Assembly (NCBI RefSeq): GCF_007556705.1 | Contig: NZ_VJOL01000010.1 | Location: 1 to 56,869 of the forward strand | Origin: Tepidimonas thermarum | GTDB lineage: Bacteria; Pseudomonadota; Gammaproteobacteria; Burkholderiales; Burkholderiaceae_C | Direction of reading: 5' to 3' | DNA: 56,869 nucleotides | Position numbers and translations under genes: made by a program | Shown here: piece by piece, positions 17,829-27,293 of the stretch | How positions within the stretch are numbered: the first letter of the stretch is position 1 | Layout of the letters: each line of letters opens with the position of its first letter | The notes under the pieces: generated by a model | Database searches by the model: none | The model's input: only the letters and a program-made list of their open reading frames with translations | Told to the model about the DNA's origin: nothing

Positions 17829-19486
17829 AGGCGTGGGCGCGCCCCGCCGCACGCGCGGCCTGGGTCCAGGGCGGTGGCCCGCTGGCGCTCGTGGCGCTGG
17901 CGGGTTGGGGGCACGCCGCGGCGCTGGCGTGGCCCTGGCCCTGGACGCTGGCGCCGTGGTTGCGCCCCGGCCAACCCGTGGCGTGGCTGCACGGTCTGAG
18001 TCTGGCGCTGTTGGTGTGGGCGCTGGCGCGCGCGCCCTCGGCCACCGCGGCGGCCGCCCGGGCGGCGGTCTATGCCACCGCCTGGCTGGCCGGCACCTTC
18101 TGGTGGCTGTTCGTCTCCATGCACACCTACGGCGGGCTGGCCGCGCCGCTGGCGGCGGCGGCGGTGCTGGCGCTGGCGGCCTTTTTGGCGCTGGACTACG
18201 CCGTGGCCGCCGGCCTGTGGTGGCGCTGGCGCGCCGCGGCGCCCGTCGCGCGGGTGCTGGCCTTTGCCGCGCTGTGGACGCTGGCGGAGCTGGCGCGCGG
18301 TGTGCTCTGGACCGGTTTTCCCTGGGGGGCTGGGGGCTATGCGCAAATCGACGCCCTGGGCTGGCTGGCACCCTGGGTGGGGGTGTATGGCATGGGGGCG
18401 GTGGCGGCGGCCCTGGCCGCGGCCCTGGCCGTGGGTGGCCAGCGGGGGCGCGTGGCTGCGGCGGGTTTGGCGCTGGCCGTGTGGGCCGTCCCGGGCAGCG
18501 GGGCGTGGCTGGCCGAGCGCTTGCCCGACCCCACCCAGCCGGCGGGCACGCTGCCCGTGCGGCTGCTGCAGGGGGCGATTGCACAGGACCTGAAATTCGA
18601 CCCCGAGGCCGGGGTGCCGCTGGCGCTGGGCTGGTACGGCCAGGCGCTGGTGCGCGCCAGCGCGGACCCTGCGCTGGCCGGTGGTCTGGTGGTGGCGCCG
18701 GAGACCGCGATTCCGCTGCTGCCGCAAGACATCGATGCCGACTACTGGCGTGCCCTGGCGCAGGCGGTCCGCGCCGGCCGGGTGGCGGTGCTGCTGGGCG
18801 TGCCGTTGGGCAGCTTCGAGCGGGGCTACACCAATTCGGTGGTGGGGTGGCGGCCGCCGCCAAGCGGCGAGGCGGCCCCGTCAGAGCCGGACGCTGACCC
18901 GTTTGGTGCGCTCAGCGTCTACCGCTACGACAAGCAGCACCTGGTGCCCTTTGGCGAGTTCATCCCGCCCGGCTTTCGCTGGTTCACCGATCTCATGCAC
19001 ATCCCGCTTGGCGACTTTGCGCGCGGCGCCTTGCCGCAGCCGCCGTTTGAGTGGGCCGGCCAGCGCATCGCGCCCCACGTCTGCTACGAAGACCTGTTTG
19101 GCGAGGAGTTGGCCGCGGGCTTTCGCGATGCCGATCGGGCGCCGACGGTGCTGGTCAACGTCAGCAATGTCGCCTGGTTTGGCGATACGGTGGCCATCGA
19201 CCAGCACCGCCACATCTCGCGCCTGCGCGCGCTGGAGCTGGGGCGCCCCTTGGTGCGTGCCACCAACACCGGCGCGACGGCCGCCATCGACCACCGTGGC
19301 CGCGTGGTGGCCGAGCTGCCGCGCTGGCAACGCGGCGCACTCGACGCCACCGTGCAGCCGCGCACCGGGATGACACCCTACGCCGCCTGGGTGTCGCGCT
19401 GGGGGCTGTGGCCGCTGGCGGGCGTTTGCCTGGCGCTGCTGGTGTGGTTGCGCCCGCGGCGCAGCCATCGCCGTCTTGCGCGCTAA
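17825..19486 (+). CDS. lnt: Apolipoprotein N-acyltransferase
   Basis: Transfers the third acyl chain to the N-terminal Cys of lipoproteins in the inner membrane. The 553-residue protein has about seven hydrophobic segments in its N-terminal 240 residues and near the C-terminus, flanking a periplasmic nitrilase-like domain. The catalytic triad is visible: Glu293 (APETAIPLL), Lys370 (YDKQHLVPFGEF) and Cys420 (HVCYEDLFGEE). It is translationally coupled to corC by a 4-base overlap. Its presence fits with lipoproteins such as the Ggt encoded upstream. Confidence 0.95.
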   Translation: MKAWARPAARAAWVQGGGPLALVALAGWGHAAALAWPWPWTLAPWLRPGQPVAWLHGLSLALLVWALARAPSATAAAARAAVYATAWLAGTFWWLFVSMHTYGGLAAPLAAAAVLALAAFLALDYAVAAGLWWRWRAAAPVARVLAFAALWTLAELARGVLWTGFPWGAGGYAQIDALGWLAPWVGVYGMGAVAAALAAALAVGGQRGRVAAAGLALAVWAVPGSGAWLAERLPDPTQPAGTLPVRLLQGAIAQDLKFDPEAGVPLALGWYGQALVRASADPALAGGLVVAPETAIPLLPQDIDADYWRALAQAVRAGRVAVLLGVPLGSFERGYTNSVVGWRPPPSGEAAPSEPDADPFGALSVYRYDKQHLVPFGEFIPPGFRWFTDLMHIPLGDFARGALPQPPFEWAGQRIAPHVCYEDLFGEELAAGFRDADRAPTVLVNVSNVAWFGDTVAIDQHRHISRLRALELGRPLVRATNTGATAAIDHRGRVVAELPRWQRGALDATVQPRTGMTPYAAWVSRWGLWPLAGVCLALLVWLRPRRSHRRLAR

Positions 19487-19535
19487 AGCGCCGCGGTCCT
19501 ATCGGCGCCTAATGCCCACCTAAAATCCACCCACC

Positions 19536-20459
19536 ATGCTCACCTTCCAACAAATCATCCTCAAGCTCCAGTCGTACTGGGATGCCCAGGGCTGTGCCCT
19601 GCTGCAGCCCTACGACATGGAAGTGGGGGCCGGCACCAGCCACACGGCCACCTTTTTGCGTGCCATCGGCCCCGAGCCGTGGAAAGCGGCCTACGTGCAG
19701 CCCAGCCGCCGTCCCAAGGATGGGCGCTACGGCGAAAACCCCAACCGCCTGCAGCACTACTACCAGTACCAGGTGGTGCTCAAACCCGCGCCCAGCAACA
19801 TCCTGGAGCTCTACCTGGGCAGCCTGCAGGCGCTGGGCTTCGACCTGAAAAAGAACGACATCCGCTTCGTCGAGGACGACTGGGAGAACCCGACCCTGGG
19901 CGCCTGGGGCCTGGGCTGGGAAGTCTGGCTCAACGGCATGGAGGTGACGCAGTTCACCTACTTCCAGCAAGTCGGCGGCATCGACTGCAAACCCATCACG
20001 GGTGAAATCACCTACGGCCTGGAGCGCCTGGCCATGTACCTGCAGGGCGTGGAAAACGTCTACGACCTGACCTACGCCCCCGGCCTGACCTACGGCGACG
20101 TGTTCCACCAGAACGAGGTGGAGCAATCGGCCTACAACTTCGAGCACTCCGACGCCGACTTTCTGTTCACCGCATTTGCCGCGCACGAGCGGCAGGCCAA
20201 GCACCTGATGGAGCAGCAGCTCGCCCTGCCGGCGTACGAACAGGTGCTCAAGGCCGCGCACACCTTCAACCTGCTGGATGCGCGTGGTGCCATCAGCGTG
20301 ACCGAGCGTGCCGCCTACATCGGCCGCATCCGCAACCTGGCGCGCAGTGTGGCGCAAAGCTACCTGGACAGCCGCGCACGCCTGGGTTTTCCCATGGCCC
20401 CGCGCGCCTGGGCCGATGAGGTGTTGGGCCAGATGCAACCCAAGAAGGTGGCCGCATGA
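19536..20459 (+). CDS. glyQ: Glycyl-tRNA synthetase, alpha subunit
   Basis: Catalytic alpha subunit of the bacterial alpha2beta2-type glycyl-tRNA synthetase. The 307-residue protein starts [20 protein letters not shown] and has class II motifs: [49 protein letters not shown] and [20 protein letters not shown] at 19521-19526, nine bases before the ATG and without a Shine-Dalgarno, suggests a very short leader. Its stop overlaps the glyS start by 4 bases, giving coupled synthesis of the two subunits. Confidence 0.98.
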   Translation: MLTFQQIILKLQSYWDAQGCALLQPYDMEVGAGTSHTATFLRAIGPEPWKAAYVQPSRRPKDGRYGENPNRLQHYYQYQVVLKPAPSNILELYLGSLQALGFDLKKNDIRFVEDDWENPTLGAWGLGWEVWLNGMEVTQFTYFQQVGGIDCKPITGEITYGLERLAMYLQGVENVYDLTYAPGLTYGDVFHQNEVEQSAYNFEHSDADFLFTAFAAHERQAKHLMEQQLALPAYEQVLKAAHTFNLLDARGAISVTERAAYIGRIRNLARSVAQSYLDSRARLGFPMAPRAWADEVLGQMQPKKVAA

Positions 20460-22582
20460 CGAACCACACCGCCAGCCTGTTGGTGGAGCTCTTCGTCGAG
20501 GAGCTGCCCCCCAAAGCCCTGCGTACGCTGGGCGAATCCTTTGCCCGCGTGCTGGCCGACCAGCTGCGCGAGCAGGGCCTGGTCGAGGCCGATGCCGTGT
20601 TGACCCCGTACGCCAGCCCGCGCCGGCTGGCCGCGCACCTGAGCGCCGTGCGCGCCCGGGCCGATGACCGCGCGGTCCAGCTCAAGCTGATGCCGGTGGC
20701 CGTGGGGCTGGACGCGCAGGGTCAACCGACGCCGGCGCTGCTCAAAAAGCTCGCATCCCTGGGCGTGGACACGGCCGATACCACCGCCGTGCTGGCGCGC
20801 CTGCGCCGCCAGCCCGACGGCAAGGCCGAGTCGCTCTATTGGGACAGTGTGGTGGCGGGCGCCACCTTGCAGGCCGGCCTGCAAAAGGCGCTCGATGAGG
20901 CGCTGCGCCGCCTGCCCATCCCCAAGGTCATGACCTACCAGCTGGCGGATGGCTGGAGCAGCGTGCACTTCGTGCGTCCGGCCCATGCGTTGGTCGCCTT
21001 GCACGGCGACCAGGTGGTGCCGGTGCAGGCCCTGGGGCTGACCGCCGGCCGCCACACCCACGGCCACCGTTTCGAGGCGGTGGGCGACCCGATCGAACTG
21101 CCGCACGCCGACGCCTACGCGGACGTGCTGCGGCGCGAGGGGGCCGTCATCGCCAGCTTTGCCGAGCGGCGCGCCGAGATCGCGCGCCAGTTGGCCGAGG
21201 CCGCGGGCCGCGTCGGCGGCGGCTGCCGTCCCATCGAGGACGAGGCGCTGCTCGACGAGGTCACCGCGCTGGTCGAGCGCCCGAACGTGCTGGTGTGCCA
21301 GTTCGACCCGGCGTTTTTGGAAGTGCCGCAGGAGTGCCTGATCCTGACGATGAAGGCCAACCAGAAGTACTTCCCGCTGCTCGATGCGCAGGGGCGGCTG
21401 ACCAACCGCTTCCTGGTGGTGAGCAACATCACGCCCGACGACCCCAGCGCCGTGGTCACCGGCAACGAGCGTGTGGTGCGCCCGCGCCTGGCCGACGCCC
21501 GGTTCTTCTACGACCAGGACCGCAAGCGCCCGCTGGAGTCGCGCGTGCTGGGGCTGGCCAAGGTGGTCTACCACAACCAGCTCGGCACCCAGGGCGAGCG
21601 GGTCGAGCGCGTTGCGGCGATCGCGCGCGCCATCGCCGCGCGTCTGGGCGACGAGGCGCTGGTGCGCTTGGCCGACCGCGCCGCGCTGCTGGCCAAGGCC
21701 GACTTGCTGACCGACATGGTGGGCGAGTTCCCCGAGCTGCAGGGCACGATGGGGCGCTACTACGCCCTGCACGATGGCGAGGACGCGCGCGTGGCCGACG
21801 CCATCGAAGACCACTACAAACCCCGCTTTGCCGGCGACGAGCTGCCGCGCAACCCCGTAGGGCTGTGCGTGGCGCTGGCCGACAAGCTGGAGACGCTGGT
21901 GGGCCTGTTTGGCATCGGCAGCCTGCCCACCGGCGACAAGGACCCGTATGCGCTGCGCCGCCACGCGCTCGGTGTGGTGCGCATGCTCATCGAGCGCGAC
22001 CTGCCGCTGGAGCTGCCTGCCCTCATCGACGCGGCGGTGCCGGTGTTTGGCGAGCGCATCCGCGACCCGCGCGAGGCGCTCACCGCCTTCATCTACGACC
22101 GGCTGGCGGTCAACCTGCGCGAGCAGGGCTACCGCGCGCAGGAGGTGGACGCGGTGCTGTCGCTGCGCCCGGCGCAGCTGCGCGAAGTCCCGCGCCGGCT
22201 GGTGGCGGTGCGTGCCTTTGCCGACTTGCCCGAAGCACCGGCGCTGGCTGCGGCCAACAAGCGCGTGGGCAACATCTTGCGCAAGGCCGACGGCACGGTG
22301 CCGGCCGCGGTGGACCCGGCGCTTTTGCGCGAGCCGGCCGAGCAGGCCCTGCACCAGGCGCTGTTGGCGGTGCAACCCGCCGCCGACGCCGCGTACGAGG
22401 CGGGCGACTACACCGGCAGCCTGCAGCGGCTGGCTGCGCTCAAAGCGCCGGTGGATGCGTTCTTCGACGGCGTCATGGTCAACGCCGACGACGCCGCGCT
22501 GCGTGCCAACCGGCTGGGGTTGCTCACGCTGCTGCACCGCGCCATGAACCGCGTCGCCGACCTTGCGCGCCTGGCGGCTTGA
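20456..22582 (+). CDS. glyS: Glycyl-tRNA synthetase, beta subunit
   Basis: The 708-residue beta subunit recognises tRNA-Gly and completes the heterotetramer with GlyQ. Typical segments are the N-terminal [22 protein letters not shown], the TRGHRF-like [10 protein letters not shown], the [17 protein letters not shown] block, and the HD-like and anticodon-binding C-terminal region ([27 protein letters not shown]). Length fits the family (about 690-710). It is translationally coupled to glyQ; gmhB begins 15 bases after its stop. Confidence 0.98.
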   Translation: MTNHTASLLVELFVEELPPKALRTLGESFARVLADQLREQGLVEADAVLTPYASPRRLAAHLSAVRARADDRAVQLKLMPVAVGLDAQGQPTPALLKKLASLGVDTADTTAVLARLRRQPDGKAESLYWDSVVAGATLQAGLQKALDEALRRLPIPKVMTYQLADGWSSVHFVRPAHALVALHGDQVVPVQALGLTAGRHTHGHRFEAVGDPIELPHADAYADVLRREGAVIASFAERRAEIARQLAEAAGRVGGGCRPIEDEALLDEVTALVERPNVLVCQFDPAFLEVPQECLILTMKANQKYFPLLDAQGRLTNRFLVVSNITPDDPSAVVTGNERVVRPRLADARFFYDQDRKRPLESRVLGLAKVVYHNQLGTQGERVERVAAIARAIAARLGDEALVRLADRAALLAKADLLTDMVGEFPELQGTMGRYYALHDGEDARVADAIEDHYKPRFAGDELPRNPVGLCVALADKLETLVGLFGIGSLPTGDKDPYALRRHALGVVRMLIERDLPLELPALIDAAVPVFGERIRDPREALTAFIYDRLAVNLREQGYRAQEVDAVLSLRPAQLREVPRRLVAVRAFADLPEAPALAAANKRVGNILRKADGTVPAAVDPALLREPAEQALHQALLAVQPAADAAYEAGDYTGSLQRLAALKAPVDAFFDGVMVNADDAALRANRLGLLTLLHRAMNRVADLARLAA

Positions 22583-22597
22583 GCGGGGAGAGTGGCC

Positions 22598-23188
22598 ATG
22601 CCCGCGCGCGATCTCAAGCTGGTGGTCATCGACCGCGACGGCACCCTCAACCGCGATCCGGAAGACTTTTTGCACGGTCCGCAGGACTGGCAGCCGCTGC
22701 CCGGCGCGCTGGAGGCGGTGGCGCGGCTCAACCAGGCGGGGTGGCGCGTGGTCATCGCGTCCAACCAATCCGGGCTGGGGCGCGGCTTGTTCGACGTCGA
22801 AACCCTCAACGCGGTGCACGCGCGCATGCACAAAGCCCTCGCGCAAGCGGGCGGGCGCATCGAGGCGGTGTTTTTCTGCCCCCACGCCCCAGAGGACGCG
22901 TGCGACTGCCGCAAGCCTGCGCCGGGGCTGTTGTTGCAGATCGCGCAGCGCTACGGCGTGCCCCCGTCCCAGCTGGTGGTGGTGGGGGACTCGGTGCGCG
23001 ACGTTGGCGCGGGCGTGGCCGCCGGTTGTGACACCCATCTGGTGCTCACTGGCCAATCGGCCGTGCACCGCAACGGCACCCGCCCGCCAGACCTGCCGCC
23101 CGGCGTGACCGTGCACGACGATTTGCTGGCGTTTGCCGATGCGCTCATCGCCCGCGATGCGGCGGGGACAGCGCAGGAGCGGTCATGA
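22598..23188 (+). CDS. gmhB: D-glycero-beta-D-manno-heptose 1,7-bisphosphate 7-phosphatase
   Basis: HAD-superfamily phosphatase of the ADP-heptose pathway for LPS inner core. The 196-residue protein has the nucleophile motif VIDRDGTLN, motif II (ASNQSGLGRG), the zinc-binding CPHAPEDACDCRKP loop that defines GmhB, and the terminal VVGDSVRDVGAG. The GTG six bases upstream is rejected in favour of ATG 22598. It sits between glyS and a PlsC-like gene (4-base overlap with the latter), the standard Burkholderiales order. Confidence 0.94.
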   Translation: MPARDLKLVVIDRDGTLNRDPEDFLHGPQDWQPLPGALEAVARLNQAGWRVVIASNQSGLGRGLFDVETLNAVHARMHKALAQAGGRIEAVFFCPHAPEDACDCRKPAPGLLLQIAQRYGVPPSQLVVVGDSVRDVGAGVAAGCDTHLVLTGQSAVHRNGTRPPDLPPGVTVHDDLLAFADALIARDAAGTAQERS

Positions 23189-23946
23189 ACGCGCTGCGCT
23201 CCTGGCTGCACCTGCTGTTCATGGGGGTGACCGTGGTGCCCTGGGCCACGGCGGCGGTCGTGATGTCGCCGTTCGTCTCGGCCAACCGGCTGTACTGGTT
23301 TTGCATCGGCTGGGTGCGGCTGCAGGTATGGGCCGCGCGTTGGATGCTGGGCATCCGCAACGAGGTCATCGGCTGGGAAAACCTGCCGCTGGGCGAGACC
23401 GCACCGGCCATTTTGTTGGCCAAGCACCAATCCACCTGGGAGACGTTTTGTCTGCCCGCCATCATGCCGCACCCACTGGCCTTCGTGTTCAAGAAGGAGC
23501 TGCTCTACATCCCCTTTTTCGGCTGGGCCTTGGGCCGGCTGGACATGGTGCACATCGACCGCGGCAAGCGCGCCCAGGCGTTCCAGCGCGTGGTGGAGCA
23601 GGGGCGGCGGTTGCTGGCGCGGGGGGTGTGGGTGATCATGTTTCCCGAGGGCACGCGGGTGGCGCGCGGGGCGCGCGGCCATTACAAAAGCGGTGGCACG
23701 CGGCTTGCGGTGCAAACCGGCGCGCCCGTCATCCCGATTGCCGTCACCTCGGGGCGCTGCTGGCCGCGCCGCGCGATCGTCAAGCGCCCCGGGACGGTGG
23801 TGTTTTCGATCGGCCGGCCGATTCCCAGCGTGGGCCGCGACCCGGACGAGCTGATGCGCGAGGTCGAAGACTGGATCGAGGCCGAAATGCGCCGCCTGGA
23901 CCCGGAGGCCTACCGTGACGTTCCCAGCGCCACCCACGCCGGCTGA
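23185..23946 (+). CDS. plsC: Lysophospholipid acyltransferase (1-acyl-glycerol-3-phosphate acyltransferase family)
   Basis: A 253-residue membrane acyltransferase in phospholipid synthesis. It has an N-terminal hydrophobic anchor (about 7-30), the acyltransferase motif AKHQSTWETF (an H-x4-E variant of the usual H-x4-D, seen in related betaproteobacterial proteins), VFKKELLYIPFFGWALG, and the FPEGTR block at about 153-158. The start overlaps the gmhB stop (ATGA). The 3' end overlaps the next gene by 32 bases, so gmhB, plsC and the metallopeptidase gene are tightly coupled. Confidence 0.9.
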   Translation: MNALRSWLHLLFMGVTVVPWATAAVVMSPFVSANRLYWFCIGWVRLQVWAARWMLGIRNEVIGWENLPLGETAPAILLAKHQSTWETFCLPAIMPHPLAFVFKKELLYIPFFGWALGRLDMVHIDRGKRAQAFQRVVEQGRRLLARGVWVIMFPEGTRVARGARGHYKSGGTRLAVQTGAPVIPIAVTSGRCWPRRAIVKRPGTVVFSIGRPIPSVGRDPDELMREVEDWIEAEMRRLDPEAYRDVPSATHAG

Positions 23947-24556
23947 TGGTCGGGGGTCGGCGCCCGGGGTGCCGGCGGCAGCCGGGGCGGCGTCGTGGCG
24001 CCATCCGCGTGCCAATGCCGAGGCGACGTTGCGCGGCGTGCGTGTCGCCTACGAATTTCGACGCAGCGCCCGGCGCACCATTGGCCTGCTCGTCGGCCCC
24101 GACGGCTTGAGCGTGCGCGCCCCGCGGGGCGCGGTGTGGGCCGACATCGAGCGCTTTTTGCACCACAAAGCCGACTGGGTGCTGGCCCAGCTGCAGCGCC
24201 AGAGCCTGCGCACCCGGCCCGACTGGCCCGCGCCCACGCCGGCGCTGCTTGCCCACGCGCGCGCCACCTTTGCCGCGCGCATCGCCCATTTTGCCCCCCA
24301 GCTTGGCGTGCAGCCGGCGGCGCTGCGCGTGTCGTCGGCGCGCACGCGCTGGGGCAGCGCCAGCACGCGCGGCACCATCGCCCTGAACTGGCGCCTGGTG
24401 TGTGTGCCGCCGGCGCTGCTGGACTACGTGGTCGTGCACGAGCTGGCGCACCTGCGCGAGATGCACCATGGCGCGGCCTTCTGGGCGCTGGTGCAGGCGG
24501 TGCTGCCGGACTATGCCGAGCGGCGTGCGGCGCTGCGCCGCTACGCGCTGCGGTAA
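23915..24556 (+). CDS. YgjP-type zinc metallopeptidase (DUF45/M48-like)
   Basis: A 213-residue protein of the YgjP/SprT-like group. The zinc motif HELAHLREMHHGAAFW (HExxH plus a distal His) lies near residue 172. It is preceded by the family signature RWGSASTRGTIALNWRLVCVP and an N-terminal beta-rich region (RRSARRTIGLLVGPDGLSVRAP). The GTG at 23915 is chosen because GGAGG at about 23904-23908 precedes it by six bases, although this makes it overlap plsC by 32 bases. The function of the family is not established. It converges with a prenyltransferase gene 10 bases away. Confidence 0.85.
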   Translation: MTFPAPPTPADGRGSAPGVPAAAGAASWRHPRANAEATLRGVRVAYEFRRSARRTIGLLVGPDGLSVRAPRGAVWADIERFLHHKADWVLAQLQRQSLRTRPDWPAPTPALLAHARATFAARIAHFAPQLGVQPAALRVSSARTRWGSASTRGTIALNWRLVCVPPALLDYVVVHELAHLREMHHGAAFWALVQAVLPDYAERRAALRRYALR

Positions 24557-24566
24557 CGGCCTGCGG

Positions 24567-25514
24567 TCAGCGTTGCGCCGCGATGGCCGCGAACGCGCCC
24601 GTCAGCGCCACCGCGTGCAGCAAGGCCGCGGCGATGGTCAGGCCGATGGCGGGCCGCAGCGCGGCGACGGCATCGCGCCGCCGCACCTGCCGCCACAGCA
24701 CCGCGGCTGCAGCCAGCGACAGCGGCAGCGATGCCAGCCCCCACCACCCGGTGGGCGGTGTGATTTGTGCCCACACCGACACGGCCAGTGCGGCGTGCGC
24801 CACCAGCGCGATGGTGGTGTACAGGGCCGCTGCCATGACCGGCCCCAAGCGCACCGCCAGCGTGCGTTTGCCCACCTGGGCGTCCCACGGCGCGTCGGGC
24901 AAACCGTTGATGAGCAGGATGTTGGCCACCAGCAGGGCGAAGGGCAGCGCCGACACCAGCGGCACGGGCTGCCATTGGCCGGCCTGGCTGTGGTAGGCGC
25001 CCACCACCACCAGCCACCACGCGGCGGCCACCACCAGCTCGCCCAACCCGCGCGTCATCAGGCGCAGCGGCGGGGCGGAATAGGCCCAGCCCAGCAGCAG
25101 GCCCGCCGCGCCGATGACCAGCAGACCGCTGCCCGCGCCCAGGGCCAGCCACAGCCCGCCGGCCACCACCAGCGCTGCCAGGCCGCTGGCCAGGCGGCGC
25201 GCATCCGCGGCGCTGGCCGCACCCTGTTGGATCACGCGTGAGCCGCCGGTAAACGGCGACAGCGGCGCCGGGTTGAGCGCGTCGGCGCCGTTCAAGGCAT
25301 CGTGGTAGTCGTTCCAGGCGTTGGCGGCGGCATGGGCCAACACCGCCAGCACCAGCGCCACGGTGGCGCGCAGCGCATCGAAGCCGCAGCCGCAGGCCGC
25401 TGCCATGGCCAGGCCCAGCAGCACGCCCGCCACCGTCACCCACAAAAAACCCGGCCGGCTCAGGCGCCAGGCGGCGGCAACCGATAATGCATCAGGCGGG
25501 GTCTGTGTCAGCAT
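24567..25514 (-). CDS. UbiA-family prenyltransferase (MenA-like)
   Basis: A 315-residue polytopic membrane protein with eight or nine hydrophobic helices and both Asp-rich prenyl-diphosphate motifs: NDYHDALNGAD near residue 70 and GLPDAPWDAQVGKRTLAVR near 205. It resembles 1,4-dihydroxy-2-naphthoate prenyltransferase (MenA) more than UbiA, but no menaquinone genes are nearby, so the substrate is open. The start is the ATG ending at 25514 (MLTQTPPDALS); the longer frame runs into the liuR promoter. It is divergent from liuR across 136 bp that include a LiuR-type palindrome, so it may also be affected by that regulator. Confidence 0.82.
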   Translation of the reverse strand: MLTQTPPDALSVAAAWRLSRPGFLWVTVAGVLLGLAMAAACGCGFDALRATVALVLAVLAHAAANAWNDYHDALNGADALNPAPLSPFTGGSRVIQQGAASAADARRLASGLAALVVAGGLWLALGAGSGLLVIGAAGLLLGWAYSAPPLRLMTRGLGELVVAAAWWLVVVGAYHSQAGQWQPVPLVSALPFALLVANILLINGLPDAPWDAQVGKRTLAVRLGPVMAAALYTTIALVAHAALAVSVWAQITPPTGWWGLASLPLSLAAAAVLWRQVRRRDAVAALRPAIGLTIAAALLHAVALTGAFAAIAAQR

Positions 25515-25587
25515 GGCCCCACTATAGCGCCGCGGCGTTGCGCGCGGGGCTGGCCGCGCGGGTGCATCTGCCGTAACATTGCGCACA

Positions 25588-25614
25588 TTGACGTTTACGT
25601 CAACGTAAATTGAC
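25588..25614. promoter_or_regulatory. LiuR-type operator upstream of liuR
   Basis: The segment contains TTGACGTTTACG followed by TCAA, CGTAAA and TTGAC. TTTACG (25594-25599) and CGTAAA (25604-25609) form a perfect inverted repeat around TCAA. It shares its TTGACGTTTACGT half with the site at 26074-26095 and matches the known LiuR binding pattern. It lies 37 bp before liuR, suggesting autoregulation, and about 75 bp before the divergent prenyltransferase gene. Confidence 0.75.
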
Positions 25615-25650
25615 TGTGACGGTTCCCTTCTGAACCTTTCCTCCATCCCC

Positions 25651-26073
25651 ATGGCGAGCAGCACCACCTACACCATCAGCGATCTGGCGCGGGAGTTCGA
25701 CCTCACCACGCGCGCCATCCGCTTCTACGAAGACATGGGCCTGCTGCAGCCGCGCCGCGCCGGCCCGGGTGGGCGCAGCCGCATTTATTCGGCGCGCGAC
25801 CGCACGCGCCTCAAGCTGGTCTTGCGCGCCAAGCGCCTGGGCCTGAGCCTGTCGGAGGCCAAAGAACTCATCGACATGTACGACAGCCCGCGTGACACCG
25901 GCCCGCAGCTGCGCAAGTTTTTGCAGGTGCTGGCGGCGCATCGGCGCCAGATCGAGGAGCAAATGGCCGATTTGCAGGCCACGCTCGACGAGATCAAAGC
26001 GCACGAAAAAGAAGCGCGCGCGCTGCTGGCCCGCTTGGACGAGGGGGCGCACGCGGTGCAAAACCCGGCATAA
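25651..26073 (+). CDS. liuR: MerR-family regulator of leucine/isovalerate degradation
   Basis: A 140-residue transcription factor. It has a MerR winged helix-turn-helix ([28 protein letters not shown]...[15 protein letters not shown], residues 7-55) and a long dimerisation helix ending in a Lys/Glu-rich coiled coil. There are no metal-binding Cys residues, as in the acyl-CoA-responsive LiuR group that controls branched-chain amino-acid catabolism. The gene is flanked by two LiuR-type palindromes and is followed by the isovaleryl-CoA dehydrogenase gene, which strongly supports the assignment. The effector is probably an acyl-CoA intermediate, by family knowledge. Confidence 0.92.
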   Translation: MASSTTYTISDLAREFDLTTRAIRFYEDMGLLQPRRAGPGGRSRIYSARDRTRLKLVLRAKRLGLSLSEAKELIDMYDSPRDTGPQLRKFLQVLAAHRRQIEEQMADLQATLDEIKAHEKEARALLARLDEGAHAVQNPA

Positions 26074-26095
26074 TTGACGTTTACGTAAACGTCAA
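26074..26095. promoter_or_regulatory. Perfect 22-bp LiuR operator before liuA
   Basis: TTGACGTTTAC and GTAAACGTCAA form a perfect, uninterrupted 22-bp palindrome. It starts directly after the liuR stop codon and lies 17 bases before the liuA start. This is the expected LiuR repressor site for the liu operon. Confidence 0.88.
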
Positions 26096-26111
26096 ATGTA
26101 GGAGGCGACCC

Positions 26112-27293
26112 ATGACCCATTTGCCCGGTCTTGACTTTCAGCTCGGTGACGAGATCGACGCGCTGCGCGACGCCGTGCGCAGCTTCGCCGAGGCGGAGAT
26201 CGCGCCGCGCGCGGCCGAGATCGACCGCACCGACCAGTTTCCCATGGACCTGTGGCCCAAGATGGGCGAGTTGGGCGTGCTCGGCATCACCGTGGAGGAG
26301 GACTACGGCGGCGCGGCCATGGGCTACCTGGCCCACATGATCGCGATGGAGGAAATCAGCCGCGCCAGCGCGTCGGTGGGCCTGTCCTACGGCGCGCACT
26401 CCAACCTGTGCGTCAACCAGATCCGCCGCAACGGCACCGAGGCGCAAAAGCGCAAATACCTGCCCAAGCTCATCAGCGGCGAGCACGTGGGCGCGCTGGC
26501 GATGAGCGAGCCTGGCGCCGGCTCGGACGTGGTGAGCATGAAGCTGCGTGCCGAGGACAAGGGCGGCTACTACGTGCTCAATGGCAGCAAGATGTGGATC
26601 ACCAACGGGCCGGATGCCGACACCCTGGTGGTCTACGCCAAGACCGAGCCCGAGCTGGGCGCGCGCGGCATCACCGCGTTCCTCATCGAAAAGGGCATGA
26701 AGGGCTTTTCGGTGGCGCAAAAGCTCGACAAACTGGGCATGCGCGGCAGCCACACCGGCGAGCTGGTGTTTGACAACGTCGAGGTGCCTGCCGACAACAT
26801 CCTGGGCGGCCTCAACAACGGCGTCAAGGTGCTCATGAGCGGGCTGGACTACGAGCGGGCGGTGCTGGCCGCCGGGCCGGTGGGCATCATGCAGGCGGTC
26901 ATGGACAACGTCATCCCCTACATCCACGACCGCAAGCAGTTTGGCCAAAGCATCGGCGAATTCCAGCTCATCCAGGGCAAGGTGGCCGACATGTACACCA
27001 CGCTGCAGGCGGCGCGCTCGTTCCTCTACACCGTGGGCAAGAACCTGGACCGCCTGGGCGCGGCGCACGTGCGCCAGGTGCGCAAGGACTGCGCCAGCGT
27101 CATCCTGTGGTGCGCCGAGCAGGCCACCAAGATGGCCGGCGAGGGCATCCAGATTTTTGGCGGCAACGGCTACATCAACGAGTACCCGCTGGGCCGGCTC
27201 TGGCGTGACGCCAAGCTCTACGAGATTGGCGCGGGCACCAGCGAAATCCGCCGCATGCTGATCGGGCGCGAGCTGTTTGCGGAGACCCTGTAA
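26112..27293 (+). CDS. liuA: Isovaleryl-CoA dehydrogenase
   Basis: FAD-dependent dehydrogenase converting isovaleryl-CoA to 3-methylcrotonyl-CoA in leucine breakdown. The 393-residue protein has [39 protein letters not shown], and the catalytic Glu248 in the loop [12 protein letters not shown], the position specific to isovaleryl-CoA dehydrogenases. At the site where most acyl-CoA dehydrogenases carry the base (YEGT) it has [10 protein letters not shown], which confirms the subtype. A GGAGG precedes the ATG. It lies directly behind a perfect LiuR operator. The methylcrotonyl-CoA carboxylase genes are not in this window. Confidence 0.95.
   Translation: MTHLPGLDFQLGDEIDALRDAVRSFAEAEIAPRAAEIDRTDQFPMDLWPKMGELGVLGITVEEDYGGAAMGYLAHMIAMEEISRASASVGLSYGAHSNLCVNQIRRNGTEAQKRKYLPKLISGEHVGALAMSEPGAGSDVVSMKLRAEDKGGYYVLNGSKMWITNGPDADTLVVYAKTEPELGARGITAFLIEKGMKGFSVAQKLDKLGMRGSHTGELVFDNVEVPADNILGGLNNGVKVLMSGLDYERAVLAAGPVGIMQAVMDNVIPYIHDRKQFGQSIGEFQLIQGKVADMYTTLQAARSFLYTVGKNLDRLGAAHVRQVRKDCASVILWCAEQATKMAGEGIQIFGGNGYINEYPLGRLWRDAKLYEIGAGTSEIRRMLIGRELFAETL

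Noticed and set aside
20360-23116. 918-codon minus-strand open frame
   Set aside because: Antisense to glyS, gmhB and the end of glyQ, all of which have clear motifs and coupled starts on the plus strand.
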